The position numbers and the translations under genes are program-made. A stretch of DNA of 64,000 nt from Panulirus ornatus (Eukaryota; Arthropoda; Malacostraca; Decapoda; Palinuridae). The stretch covers positions 690,114-754,113 of the forward strand of contig NC_092249.1 of assembly GCF_036320965.1 (NCBI RefSeq), given 5' to 3'. Every line of letters starts with the position of its first letter. Positions within the stretch are counted from its first letter, which is position 1. This document shows, one piece after another, positions 47,038-59,205 of this stretch. The notes beneath the pieces were generated by a model. That model saw only the letters and a program-made list of their open reading frames with translations. It did no database searches and was not told the origin of the DNA.

Positions 47038-47539
47038 ATTTAATATTTGCTTTATTTAAATTTCTAGCAGTCCATGGTATACTTTAGACACATGGAAGAT
47101 GTATGATTAGTGGGTTAGAGGTGTGTTGATGAATTATTATTACATGACCACTGTTGGTCTGGTAAAATGGTTGATCCGGTAAGGCTTTGGAACCAAGAGT
47201 GCCGGAAAATCAGTGGTGTACCTGTATCAGTCTTTCTTATGTCTTTTGATATTTCATTCTGTCGTAGGAAGTTTCACTTAAGGGATGGCTGCCATGTCGA
47301 GTGTATTCCATCTCCTTTACACCTCCCTGGTTCCTCTTCCCAATAAATTTCCTCACTCTTCCTCCTGAATATGAAATATATCTTCCCTGCTCTATATGTA
47401 CTCCTACTTTGCTTTTGATATTTTCTTTTCCAGTTTCTCATGCATCCTTTCTACATAACCAAACTACTTCAAGACTTTTCCCTTAGCCCACTTTAACACC
47501 ACACCCTATAATATTTTGATTTGTTGCTCACAGAGTGAA

Positions 47540-48050
47540 GAGAAAGCACTGAAGATAGTTAATGAGTTTTCCTTATATGTAAAAGAAGGGAGTTGAAAGC
47601 AATTACCAGTAAGCGAAAGATGATTTTTTTAAGGGTTAGAGAGTGAAGAGGTTGACTTTGCAGTGCCTTATTGAATGAGTATACATAATGAGCTGAAGTG
47701 GAAGGTTAGGATAGGTAATGAACTGTTTAGAGTGGTTTGAACATTTTGTTATTTGGGTTCAGTGCCATGCAAATATTGAACTGTAGAACAAAATATTTGA
47801 GAGAGAATGTGATTGGCTCCTTGGTAAGATTGTGAAAGGAAAAAATGTGGCTATGAATATAAAAAGTGGAAGGAGGAATAGCATAGTTATGCCACTGTAA
47901 ATGTACTGGTGTGAAACATGTACATGAAGTGAAGCGTATCACTTTCAAATACTGGCTGCTGAAATGAGATGCTTGAGGGGTGTTTACAGTATTATTAGGT
48001 GGGATAGAATAATTACTTATGAAGTGTTTAAATGTATGATGTAAAAAGAA
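47540..48050 (+). mobile_element. Ancient RTE-type LINE relic
   Basis: The order ATGCCACTGTAAATGTACTG, GTGTGAAACATGTACATGAA, GCTGCTGAAATGAGATGCTT and GAGGGGTGTTT, then AGGTGGGATAGAATAA recalls the PTVMYGCETW, LEMRCLRG and VRWxDRI region of RTE-type elements. It is heavily decayed and distinct from the young family. Confidence 0.5.
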
Positions 48051-50789
48051 AAAGATTTACATGTGTTGAAAAAATTGATACCTATACCCCAACTTGTAAC
48101 TTTTCAACTTCAGGCATTTTATGCATTTAAGCTAGAATTCAGTACATTCTTGATCTTTCTTATACTTAAGAAATATGTATAAGAGTCATCTTTACCTTCA
48201 TACTGTAATGTATAGAATATCTTACAAAGAATATCTCAGGATATTTCAAGGAATTTTTATACTTGTCATACATACTTTATTGATGTCTCCTCAGATCAAT
48301 CCATTGGATATTTCAAGGCATTTTTGTACTTACCTTACATACTTTAATGATGTCACTTTAAATCAACTTCACTCCACTGCCATTTTTATTCTTCACCACA
48401 TTTTCAGGTTGGTTTTCTTTGAATAACGTGTTAAACAATTGAGGAGGGAGTGTGGTATATTGTTATTAGCCTAAGTTGTTTCATGTATATTCCATACTTA
48501 AGAAGTAGATACAGAAAGGTTTAGTAAGGAAGGTAACCCATATTTTATATTGAGCTTTAATTGCTCGACATAAAGATTCATCTTGCGACAAGGTGTTCAG
48601 GACTGTAACCTCATTGTAATTCCAGCTATAGGTGTGTAAGTCTATCGCTAGTATTTAGTTTTTAGAAAGATATTCTCTATATTCTGGTGAAAAAACATGA
48701 AGGTAATTTTGATGAATAGGTTATTGGGCTACATACTGCTTTTTGGTACACTAAGTTTCAAAACATGGTTCAAAACATAATTAGGTATCACAGTCTTGAC
48801 ATTTCCTTTCTTGCACATTTATGAGCCATGAATTGTGCTGGACCTCACTCAGAAATCACTGACCCTAAATTATTACAGCTCATTTAGTGCTGTCCTGTAA
48901 ATGGTACAGGTGATGTTACATTGGATTAAATTGCTGGTTATTTATTTGGTCATGAAACTGAATGAGATCAAGTTCTTTACACAAGAGTGATGCAAATAGT
49001 TAAGTGCCAGATTCAGGTAATGTATGAATGCCCACAAAATCAGTAGAAACAGGACAAAAAGCTAATGTACCAGCAAAGAAACTACTTATATAATGAAGTA
49101 TGTTTTTTATTAGCTGTCCTGCAAGCTAATAAGAATGTCGTATGATCTATGTGGGATAAGCAGTCTCCATTCCATTCTGATGAGGTTTACACCATTTACT
49201 CTTCATGAGCCACCTTGATAGCATTCATGGCACTATCTCTATCTGGAACATCCACCCAGGCAGCTGCCTCCTCCCAGCAATGAGCTGCCCAAATACATAG
49301 GCTGACCATCTCATACCTCTCAGGTTTTCAAGCATGTCGGATGTAAATAATGTTTTTCTCTTTCCAGATTGTGTCTGGGGCCATATGCCAAGGCAGGTTA
49401 TATCTTTTGGTATAGGTGTTTGATGGATTTTTGTAGATACCCAGAAACTTCCATTAGTTTTCTCAGGTTGTTTATCTTGTTGGATGGTCCTTGTCACAAA
49501 GCTCAGGACCCCAACAGTTTCCAAGGATAATATTTAGTCTCTGCTGTGGCTAAGTATTCTTTATTTTTTCTAAAGTAATCTGTATATATGTGTATATGCA
49601 AATGGCTGTGTGTTTTTTGTTACTCCTATCTGTGGACAATGAAGAGATTTATCAAAAGGTTGTTGTTCCCAGTTTAGGTACCATTTTCATGCACTTTATG
49701 CCTTGCAGGTGCATAAAAGATGAGCTCCACCCAGAGGCTGTAAAGGCTATTTTTGTCAGATATTCCAATTCTCTTCTATATATTTTAGCCCAATGCTTTG
49801 CAACCAATTGTTGTTAAACTGTCTTGAAAAAGAGAAACAATGCTATTTTATATCAAGCCATGGCAATCTTGTAAGCTCTCTCATTTTGTTTAACGAGTGG
49901 ACTTCAGGGTTTCATGTGGTGGATTTCAACTTAGGCATACACTTAAGTTGTTTGTGATTAGTGTTTAGCATGAATTTTACTCTCAGAATGTATTTCCCTT
50001 TACCAGAGGATTTTGGCTTTGAGTTAAACATTTTCCTTGGTCATAACCAAAGTGTGCAGTACTGTATAGCCAACTTTAGGGGGGGCACATTGGCCTGTGC
50101 AACCCCTTCATAAGGACATCGCACTTCGAAACTGTATTGCTTAGTGTCTTGTCCCACATGTATGTAACATTGTCTGTCATGGGTTGCTTCTCTTGAATCT
50201 ATCAAACTTAGAACAAATTCACTTCTTGCAGTCTGTTCTTGTATTGAGTGTTACATAAGGAAGGAATCAGTTTAGTTGCTCTTTGATGCACTGCTGCCAG
50301 TAATATCCTTAATTAAGGGTCCCAGATCTGCACTGCACACATAATAATGGTGGTACAAGGATTCTTCCTTTGACTCAAATATGTGTCTTGGAATGTTTGA
50401 CCTAATGACCCTGGTTGGTAAATATTTGGTTCAGATACTTTCCTCCCAACATACTGCTGCAGAAGCTTGTGAACATCTATTTTTCCAAAATATTGTATGT
50501 TAAAAGGGATAAACACAGGGGGCACAACTCATTTGTTTACCAGAACTGATAATTGTTTATGCAGGATCTGGGATGTGGAACGAGAGTTCTTGTCAGATGG
50601 TGTACAGACCTAAATGTTTATCATGCATTTTGGTCTTCATACGCTAGATCGAACGTATTGTGGCTGAAATGGTGGCCAAGTGCTTTATCCAAGCCGCTAC
50701 TCACAACCCAAGTACTATACAGCAAGAGGATATTCAGTTATATCTAACCTGTTTGTAAGATCTTTTTACTGCAAGTTTTGACTCTGCAT
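48051..50789. other. No recognised feature
   Basis: AT-rich sequence with short chance frames only. Confidence 0.5.
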
Positions 50790-51085
50790 TCATGGAACGA
50801 GATTCACTTTCCCTCTTCCATAAGTATTACTTTGGTTTTTACTCCCAAGAGCAGGCTGCTTGTTTGCCCCCACCACTAGCTAGACCATGCAATACTTGGA
50901 GAGCTGCTACATCACATGATTACTGTGTGGCCTTAGGCAAATCAAGGATGGGCCATTTTGATAACTTTCTATTCCTACACCTCAAAGCTTTGCAGCTCTC
51001 TACCTTCTCATGTCTTTCCCAGTAACTGTGACCTGGCACATTTTAAGATAGGGTTTTGGCTTCCTCCAAAATTCATAAATTCTTT
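50790..51085 (+). mobile_element. Jockey/CR1-type LINE relic (RT C-terminus, frameshifted)
   Basis: One frame reads HKYYFGFYSQEQAACLPPP, then TSHDYCVALGKSRMGHFDN. After a shift near 50965 another frame continues with SSLPSHVFPSNCDLAHFKIG. Together they match the C-terminal signature of Jockey/CR1-group ORF2, with the YYxG...PPP, SHPY...F...SF and LWNSLPxxVFPxSYNLxxFK blocks in that order. Confidence 0.6.
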
Positions 51086-51439
51086 TCCTTGTCTCTTCTT
51101 TTTCTGTCTGTCTGTCTATATCTCTGACACCTGTTCCAGCTGGAACTCCTTTGTCCATGACTGAAGCTTCCAATGTAAGAAAAACGATATATGCCAGTTG
51201 ATCTTGTGCTTTGCATATTTAAACTTCCGTGAGTCTTTGTCAGAGGAAATCATAACAGCACAATCATGAAATTCTTTCTCATGGTTTTGAAGGCTCTACT
51301 CACTGCATGACATCATATGCTTGTTTTCTTTTGCAATACCAATTAACATAAACACAAATTGGATTTTTGTAGATCTTAAACTGGAGTTAGAGTTTTGTTT
51401 ATGTAAATTAAGCAAGCTGTTAAGGATGAGGCATTAAAG

Positions 51440-51795
51440 GGTAAGAAGTGGCACTGTAGTTCACCAGTTATGGAGACTTTTGCCATTGCCATAATCATTG
51501 TCAAGCATCCCTGTTATCAAGACTTGTCACGGAGAACCATGATACACAGTCTTACTCCTGGGATTTCTCTGTAATAGCTTTGGTTCTTTCGCAGGTTTAG
51601 GGGGTATCAGAACATAACCCCCGTCCAAAGTCGGGCAGTTGGCTCTGGGTTGGAGTAATTTCAGCCATTCTGTAGGCTTCTCTTTTTTTTTTTTTAATTT
51701 TTCAAGAAAATATATAAGGGACACTTTTGCCATGGCCACCCCTTGATGGGAGTTCCCAAAGGGAAGTATCAGAGATGTAGATAGATAGAATAACA
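51440..51795 (+). mobile_element. ATAG-tailed SINE-like element, copy 4 (split or tandem)
   Basis: GAAGTGGCACTGTAGTTCAC and GGAGACTTTTGCCATTGCCA at 51446-51492 match copy 2. The right part, CACTTTTGCCATGGCCACCC, CTTGATGGGAGTTCCC and GATGTAGATAGATAGAATAA at 51720-51793, matches copy 3. Unrelated sequence with a T run lies between them. Confidence 0.6.
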
Positions 51796-54700
51796 TGACA
51801 ATGTTAATAAACCTAAATTTTTAAGGGAAGCCTAATTTGCTGTATAATGATTAAAAGCATGGAACAAAAATAAGGCTAATGCCTTAAACATCAACTATAA
51901 TTCTTCATGATGATTGTTAGACCTCTCCCAGGTAATAAAAAAATAATTTAAAAAATGCTAATAACCTGACTGGTCATCTTTAAGTCTTCACCATCTACTG
52001 CAGTTGTGGAGAGTTTTCTGCTGTACTTTCCCTTTGCTCTTGAGGGTTTTTAGATTATAGAAAAATTAAGGCTAGTTCCTGTTCTGGGATTTCATTGCTT
52101 GTAATCCTAACATCCTGAGAATTGCAGGTGTCGCCAGCAAGTCAAGATTATGATAACACTTGTCAGAGCCAGGATGCTGGTATCCTCTTATGATATACTA
52201 TTTTTCTTGAAGGAGCAGCGTACATGCACCTTTTTCATGGTTACTACCTGGCACGGGAATTGACCTTAAATGGTCTTTTCAGATTTTAGCGGGAGATGCT
52301 GATGGATTCTAGTCCAAAAGCAGAGATACTTTAGGCAGTGTAAAGGAACAAGCATAGATGTCAGGAACCTAGCTTATAGGCACCGTGCTAGTGGTAGATA
52401 TAGAGAACACTGTAGGAAGACCTTAGATTGATGAAAAATAAACTTGACAGCTTCTTTCTAGATGTTCTATGAAAGCCAGAGTGCATAACATATAACTGGA
52501 ATGTCTGGTGGCATCGAACAGCCTGACAGGCCTTTAAGAAGAATGCACGGAAACAGACTTAGCCGTCTAGGTAGAAGGCAGCCATTGAAGTAAATGTAAG
52601 GTATATGTAAGGTATCTGACACCCATCTTAGTTTTTATAGTAGATCACCCATCTTAGTTTTTATAGTAGATTAAATGTATTGAGAATGAAATGAGAAAAT
52701 GACACCATTTATTATTTGTAAAGAAAGTGGAAGAAAAGGAAGTGTCCAAAAGAAACTCAAGAAAACTAAATGAATTAAATCATGACATATGCCCACTCTA
52801 ATTGACATGTTGGTTAATGAATGCTTTCATTGGTAATGAATAGTCATAATTTGGATTGATCATGTAGGCTCTCTGATTTTGTCTTAATTATTGTACCTGT
52901 TAGAGTAATTAGAGCATAGATTAAGGTCAATAATGTGAATTCCTTTTGATATTCACTTTGTATGACTTCATGATGATTGCCAAATGTTAGACTACTAATC
53001 AACAAAAAACTTGATGTTTGAAAAATATGATTTTTTTTTTATACTGACTAAAAGCCATACAGGAATGATATTTTTAAAACTAATTCATGATTAAGCATAA
53101 TCAATAAGATATCCTAATGCCCTAGAAGTACCTGTAACACTTTTTCATAAAGCAATTAATGGTCTGCCCCTTAATATTGCTGTAGAGCTTAATTCAGCTG
53201 TTAATATAACCCTACCAACTGGATCTTTATTGTAAATGATTACTGAGGGCAAGTACTTGTATGGTTATTTAGGAGAAACTTCCTCTGTGATTTCTCAGGT
53301 GTAATAGTTTCACATAATACACAAAAGCTTCAGTTTTTAAGACCTGATTATGTGGAGTTGAATTTTAAAGTCAGTGGAGTCTGTAGTCACACCCAACTTG
53401 GGTATTGCTCTCATGAATTACAGAATCAAAAGCAGACATATGATAGTGTTGTTTGAGTGACTAATAGATTTGATCCACTATGCTTCTGACATATCTCGTG
53501 TCAGTACATGTTGTACATATTTGAAAGATTGTATATATATGTTTAAAAACCTAGTCCTTTTTTCTAAATGTGAATATCTAACTAGCCAGTCGTACATGAT
53601 AATAATAGCCATGACAGATGTGCGTTGATTCTTTGTGGATTTTGCCAAAGGTATTTATATCTTGTTAGTGTTAATATACCATTTTGAATAAGAATTGATC
53701 CCTTTGAGACATTAGACAGAGCAGCACAACTTTTTTTGCCTAGTATCTAAAATTCACATTGCAGTAAAGTTGAAAAAAAACGCAGATAGAAGTTAATCAC
53801 AGTCATGAATCGTAAAGCTTGGAAAAATCTGAGATGTTGATGCATTGTATACATATTGGTTCTTGTATATACTGAATTGAAAAATTAAAATAAAGATTTT
53901 CATAAAGTTGTGTGTCACTATTTGAGTGGATCAGTTGGTTTATAAACTACTATGGTAAGTATGCATTTATTGCGAATGTAAATTTTATGGTGTAGCACAA
54001 AGTTTTAGATTTTCTGTTTATGGCATTTTCATTGAAATTAGACATAAATATGATGATTATAATTTTTAGCCCTAGCCAATACAGTATCTCTGCCTACTTT
54101 CATTTACAAAATACTTATAGTGTTTGATTTGAACAAAATGTTTTTTATTTTGCTTGTCACCACAGCCCCTCATTTTTTTCTTCATCTGAGATGGACATGA
54201 TTAAGGCATGTTTTTGCCTCTACCATGCCATTTACTGATAAGAAAATGTGAACTTTGTGTATGATATTTTCATGCTAGTTTGGGCTGCTTTTTGAATTTT
54301 GACAAAGCACTCTTAGAAAAGAGATGTATATCAAGATCTGTGATGCATGCAATGTTACTTTTTCCTCTTTACATTACTAATCAGGTTAACTCAGTGATGG
54401 AGTGAGTAGCCAGTTACCAGCAATGAGAAACGAGTTTTGGATCAGGAAGAGAGAGTAAAATATATGAAAAACGTCATCCTGCTAGATTGAGAGAGAAAAT
54501 AAGATGTGTTATTGTGGAGTTAATGGCTACTACTGACAACCAACCCACAAAAGGTAAAAAAAAGTGGAACTAGATGGAATGTTTATTGTATACTGTATTC
54601 TGTAGTTATACACTTACCATTGACAGGATTGCAGTAAATAAGGTATGTATCTGTACATTTTAATGTATTTTGCACTTGATACTTGCTAAGGATCTCCTAT

Positions 54701-55070
54701 GGTAAGTATCATTATGTTTTCATAACTTATGAACAAAAAAGTGAGTATTACAAGTTAGAGAGAAACTCTCAGTTGAGAGTGAAGGAATCCTTTCATTGTT
54801 GCAAATTAGTGATGTTATGTAGATGATTTCTTATGGCATATTAATTGGGATTTGAATTTCTTTATTTCATTTCAGTCATGTTATATGATGTTTTTATACT
54901 GTCCCATCCTTTTTCTTGGGGAAAGCTTAATCATCTTAAACTTATGAGTGTAAGTTTGTCAGGGTGTTTCAAAATTACTTGATTTTGTGCTTCTGACACA
55001 AATTGAGGAAAATTTTAAGGATAAGTTGGTTATGGAATCAGTCTCCTGTTCTTGACTCTACCTTACTCAC
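51796..55070. other. No recognised feature
   Basis: AT-rich sequence with no open frame of coding character. I see no repeats that match others in this window. Confidence 0.5.
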
Positions 55071-55074
55071 CTGA

Positions 55075-55110
55075 TGCAGGAAACAGCGATCAAGTATAAT
55101 AGAATAAAAA
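55075..55110 (+). mobile_element. LINE-like tail fragment (GGAAACAGCGATCAAGTATA type)
   Basis: CTGATGCAGGAAACAGCGAT, then CAAGTATAATAGAATAA is the same variant tail as that closing copy M at 62495-62525. Confidence 0.55.
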
Positions 55111-55356
55111 GAATTTTATTATTATTATTATACTTTGTCGCTGTCTCCCGCATTAGCGAGGTAACGCAAGGAAACAGACAAAAGAATGGCCCAACCCACC
55201 CACATGCACATGTATATACATACACGCCCATGCACGCACATATACATACCGATACATTTCAATGTATACGTACACAGACATATACATATATACACATGTA
55301 CATATTCATACTTGCTGCCTTCATCCATTCTCGTCGCCACCCCATAACACGTGAAA

Positions 55357-55357
<1 letters not shown>

Positions 55358-55411
<54 letters not shown>
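55358..55411. repeat. Poly-C (poly-G) run of 54 bases
   Basis: An uninterrupted C homopolymer sits where other copies of the LINE have a short CCCCCTCCCCCCTC tract. It reads as poly-Pro or poly-Gly in open frames. Confidence 0.95.
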
Positions 55412-55412
<1 letters not shown>

Positions 55413-55568
55413 CGTGCGCACGCGAGGTAGTGCTAGGAAAAGACAACAAAGGCCACGTTTGTTCGCACTCAGTCTCTAGCTGTCATGTGTAATGCACCGA
55501 AACCACGACTCCCTTTTCATATCCAGGCCCCACAAAAGTTTCCATGGTTTACCATAGACGCTTCACGT

Positions 55569-58380
55569 TTTTTGCTTTGCTTTGTCGCTGTCTCCCACGT
55601 TAGCGAGGTAGCGCAAGGAAACAGACGAAAGAATGGCCCAACCCACCCACATACACATGTATATACATACACGTCCACACACGCAAATATACATACCTAT
55701 ACATCTCAATGTACACATATATATACACACAGACATATACATATATACACATGTACATAATTCATACTGTCTGCCTTTATTCATTCCCATCGCCACCTCG
55801 CCACACATGGAATAACAACCCCCTCCCCCCTCATGTGTGCGAGGTAGCGCTAGGAAAAGACACAAAGGCCCCATTCGTTCACACTCAGTCTCTAGCTGTC
55901 ATGTAATAATGCACCGAAACCACAGCTCCCTTTCCACATCCAGGCCCCGCAGAACTTCCCATGGTTTACCCCAGGCGCTTCACATGCCCTGGTTCAATCC
56001 ATTGACAGCAGGTTGACCCCGGTATACCACATCGTTCCAATTCACTCTATTCCTTGCCCTCCTTTCACCCTCCTGCATGTTCAGGCCCCGATCACTCAAA
56101 ATCTTTTTCACTCCATCTTTCCACCTCCAATTTGGTCTCCCACTTCTCCTCGTTCCCTCCACCTCTGACACATATATCCTCTTGGACAATCTTTCCTCAC
56201 TCATTCACTCCATGTGACCAAACCACTTCAAAACACCCTCTTCTGATCTCTCAACCACACTCTTTTTATTTCCACACATCTCTCTTACCCTTACATTACT
56301 TACTCGATCAAACCACCTCACACCACATATTGTCCTCAAACATCTCATTTCCAGCACATCCACCCTCTTACACACAACTCTATCCATAGCCCACACCTCG
56401 CAGCCATACAGCATTGTTGGAACCACTATTCCTTCAAACATACCCATTTTTGCTTTCAGAGATAATGTTCTCGACTTCCAAACATTGTTCAAGGCTCCCA
56501 GGATTTTCGCCCCTCCCCCACCCTATGATTCACTTCCGCTTCCATGGTTCCATCCGCTGCCAGATCCACTCCCAGATATCTAGAACACTTTACTTCCTCC
56601 AGTTTTTCTCCATTCAGACTTACCTCCCAATGGACTTGACTCTCAGCCCTACTGTACCTAACCTTGCTCTTATTCACATTTACTCTTAACTTTCTTCTTT
56701 TACACACTTTACCAAACTCGGTCACCAGCTTCTGCAGTTTCTCACATGAATCACCCACCACCGCTCTATCATCAGCGAACAACAACTGACTCACTTCCCA
56801 AGCTCTCTCATCCAGAACAGACTGCATACTTGCCCCTCTTTCCAAAACTCTTGCATTCACCTCCCTAACAACCCCATCCATAAACAAATTAAACAACCAT
56901 GGAGACATCACACACCCCTGCTGCAAACCTACATTCACTGAGAACCAATCACTTTCCTCTCTTCCTACACGTACACATGCCTTACATTCTCGATAAAAAC
57001 TTTTCACTGCTTCTAACAACTTGCCTCCCACACCATATATTCTTAATACCTTCCACAGAGCATCTCTATCAACTCTATCATATGCCTTCTCCAGATCCTT
57101 AAATGCTGCATACAAATCCATTCACTTTTCCAAGTATTTTTCACATACATTCTTCAAATCAAACACCTGATTCACACATCCTCTACCACTTCTGAAACCA
57201 CACTGCTCTTCCCCAATCTGATGCTCTGTACATGCCTTCACCCTCTCAATCAAAACCCTCCCATATGATTTCCCAGAAATACTCAACAAACTTATACCTC
57301 TGTAATTTGAGCACTCACTCTTATTCCCTTTGCCTTTGTACAATGGCACTATGCAAGCATTCCGCCAATCCTCAGGCACCTCACCATGAATCATACATAC
57401 ATTAAATAACCTTACCAACCAGTCAACAATACAGTCACCCCCTTTTTTTTAGAAATTCCACTGCAATACCATCCAAACCTGCTGCCTTGCCGGCTTTCAT
57501 CATCCGCAAAGCTTTTACTACCTCTTCTCTGTTTACCAAATCATTTTCCGCAACCCTCTCACTTTGCACACCATGTTGACCAAAACACCCTATATCTGCC
57601 ACTCTATCATCAAACACATTCAACAAACCTTCAAAATACTCACTCCATCTCCTTCTCACATCACCACTACTTGTTATCACCTCCCCATTAGCCCCCTTCA
57701 CTGAAGTTCCCATTTGCTCCCTTGTCTTACACACTTTATTTACCTCCTTCCAAAACATCTTTTTATTCTCCCTAAAATTTAATGATACTCTCTCACCCCA
57801 ACTCTCATTTGCCCTCTTTTTCAACTCTTGCACCTTTCTCTTGACCTCCTGCCTCTTTCTTTTATACATCTCCCACTCATTTGCATTATTTCCCTGCAAA
57901 AATCGTCCAAATGCCTCTCTCTTCTCTTTCACTAATAATCTTACTTCTTCATCCCACCACTCACTACCCTTTCTAATCAACCCACCTCCCACGCTTCTCA
58001 TGCCACAAGCATCTTTTGCACAAGCCATCACTGCTTCCCTAAATACACCTCATTCCTCCCCCATTCCCCTTACCTCCTTTGTTCTCACCTTTTTCCATTC
58101 TGTACTCAGTCTCTCCTGGTACTTCCTCACACAAGTCTCCTTCCCAAGCTCACTTACTCTCACCACTCTCTTCACCCCAACCTTCTCTTTTCTTTTCTGA
58201 AAACTCCTACAAATCTTCACCTTAGCCTCCACAAGATAATGATCAGACATCCCTCCAGTTGCACCTCTCAGCACATTAACGTCCACAAGTCTCTCTTTCG
58301 CGCGCCTATCAATTAACACATAATACAATAATGCTCTTTGGCCATCTCTCCTACTTACATACGTATACTTATGTATATCT
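55569..58380 (-). mobile_element. RTE-like LINE, copy K (nested in copy J)
   Basis: An antisense 2.8-kb copy from tail to mid-endonuclease ([20 protein letters not shown] region). It is flanked by CGCTTCACGT at 55559-55568 and CGCTTCATGT at 58381-58390, a 10-bp duplication with one mismatch. The RT is split into several frames by small indels. Confidence 0.93.
56489..58031 (-). pseudogene. LINE reverse transcriptase (copy K, broken)
   Basis: Three open pieces (58031-57435, 57418-57122, 57121-56489) cover the KAAGLDGIAVEF segment, the [12 protein letters not shown] block, [11 protein letters not shown] (motif A), [16 protein letters not shown] (motif B) and LLFADDRAVVGD (motif C). Two frame breaks separate them, one at an A-run after EFLKK. 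The catalytic residues are intact, so this is a fairly recent loss. Confidence 0.85.
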
Positions 58381-58494
58381 CGCTTCATGTACCTTGGTTT
58401 AATCCATTGACAGCACGTCAACCCTGGTATACCACATCGTTCCAATTCACTCTTATTTCTTGCATGCCTTTCATGCTCCTGTATGTATGTTCAA

Positions 58495-58585
58495 GGGGAT
58501 TAAGAATACTTCCCACGTATTCCCTGTGTGTCGTAGAAGGCGACTAAAAGGGGAGGGAGCGGGGGGCTGGAAATCCTCCCCTCTC

Positions 58586-58621
<36 letters not shown>

Positions 58622-58735
58622 CCAAAAGAAGGAACAGAGGGGGCCAGTTAGTTGAGGATATTCCAAAAAAGGCCCAGTCCTCTGTTCTTAGCGCTACCTC
58701 GCTAACGCGGGAAATGGCGAATAGTTTAAAAGAAA
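58495..58735 (+). mobile_element. Composite SINE-like element, complete copy in + orientation
   Basis: The head AAGAATACTTCCCACGTATT, then GTAGAAGGCGACTAAAAGGG, then a T run (58586-58612), then CCAGTCCTCTGTTCTTAGCG, and the tail GCTACCTCGCTAACGCGGGA plus AATGGCGAATAG and A-rich sequence. The order is identical to 30143-30353. Confidence 0.82.
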
Positions 58736-58769
58736 AGAAATAAATGCCCATACATGCACATATACATAT

Positions 58770-58824
58770 TAACATTATTGTTATTGTTATTATTATTAAT
58801 ATTATAATAATAATAATAATGATG

Positions 58825-58860
<36 letters not shown>
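58770..58860. repeat. (ATT)n/(TAA)n microsatellite
   Basis: A trinucleotide array that changes strand phase from TTATTATT to AATAATAA near 58800. Confidence 0.95.
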
Positions 58861-58861
<1 letters not shown>

Positions 58862-59205
58862 AATCGCCGTTTCCCACGTCTCCGAGGTAGCGCCAGGAAA
58901 CGTGAAGATTGGCCCATCCACTCATCTACACATATATGACCTTAAATATACATACACAGACATACATATATACACGTGTACATATTCATGCTTGCCTTCA
59001 TCCATTCCTGGCGCCACCCCGCCCCACAGGAAACCAACATCGCTACCCACTGCTTCATCGAGGTAGCGCCAGGAATACAGTCAAAAAGGCCACATTCCTT
59101 CACACTAAGTCTCTAGTTGTCATGTGTAATGCACTGAAACCACAACACCTTTTGCACAGCCAGGCCCCACAGACCTTTCCATGGTTTACCCCATCAAACA
59201 CAGTG
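58861..59205 (-). mobile_element. Divergent LINE 3' UTR, copy L (variant tail)
   Basis: The order matches the family 3' UTR (GGTAGCGCCAGGAAACGTGA, then CTAAGTCTCTAGTTGTCATG, then TTTCCATGGTTTACCCC), but the tail reads ATCGCCGTTTCCCACGTCTC instead of GTCGCTGTCTCCCGCG. It is a separate or older subfamily. Confidence 0.75.

Larger units (their letters stand above)
45255..47224 (+). mobile_element. Tigger/Jerky-type DNA transposon (Tc1-mariner superfamily), defective
   Basis: The left end CAGATACATCACTGAATTTCC (first 20 bases 45255-45274) and the right end, read inward on the - strand from 47224 as CAGGTACACCACTGATTTTC, are matching terminal inverted repeats. Each is flanked by TA (45253-45254 and 47225-47226), the standard target duplication of this superfamily. 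The interior holds a truncated transposase and a nested LINE (copy I). Without the LINE, about 1.0 kb remains, so the catalytic half is deleted. Confidence 0.85.
55120..58494 (-). mobile_element. RTE-like LINE, copy J (split by copy K)
   Basis: An antisense 3' UTR runs 55130-55568 and resumes at 58391-58494 (ATCCATTGACAGCACGTCAA, then TTCCAATTCACTC). The copy K insertion lies between. Its 3' UTR contains a 54-base C run. It is more diverged than copy K, as expected for the older host. Confidence 0.9.
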
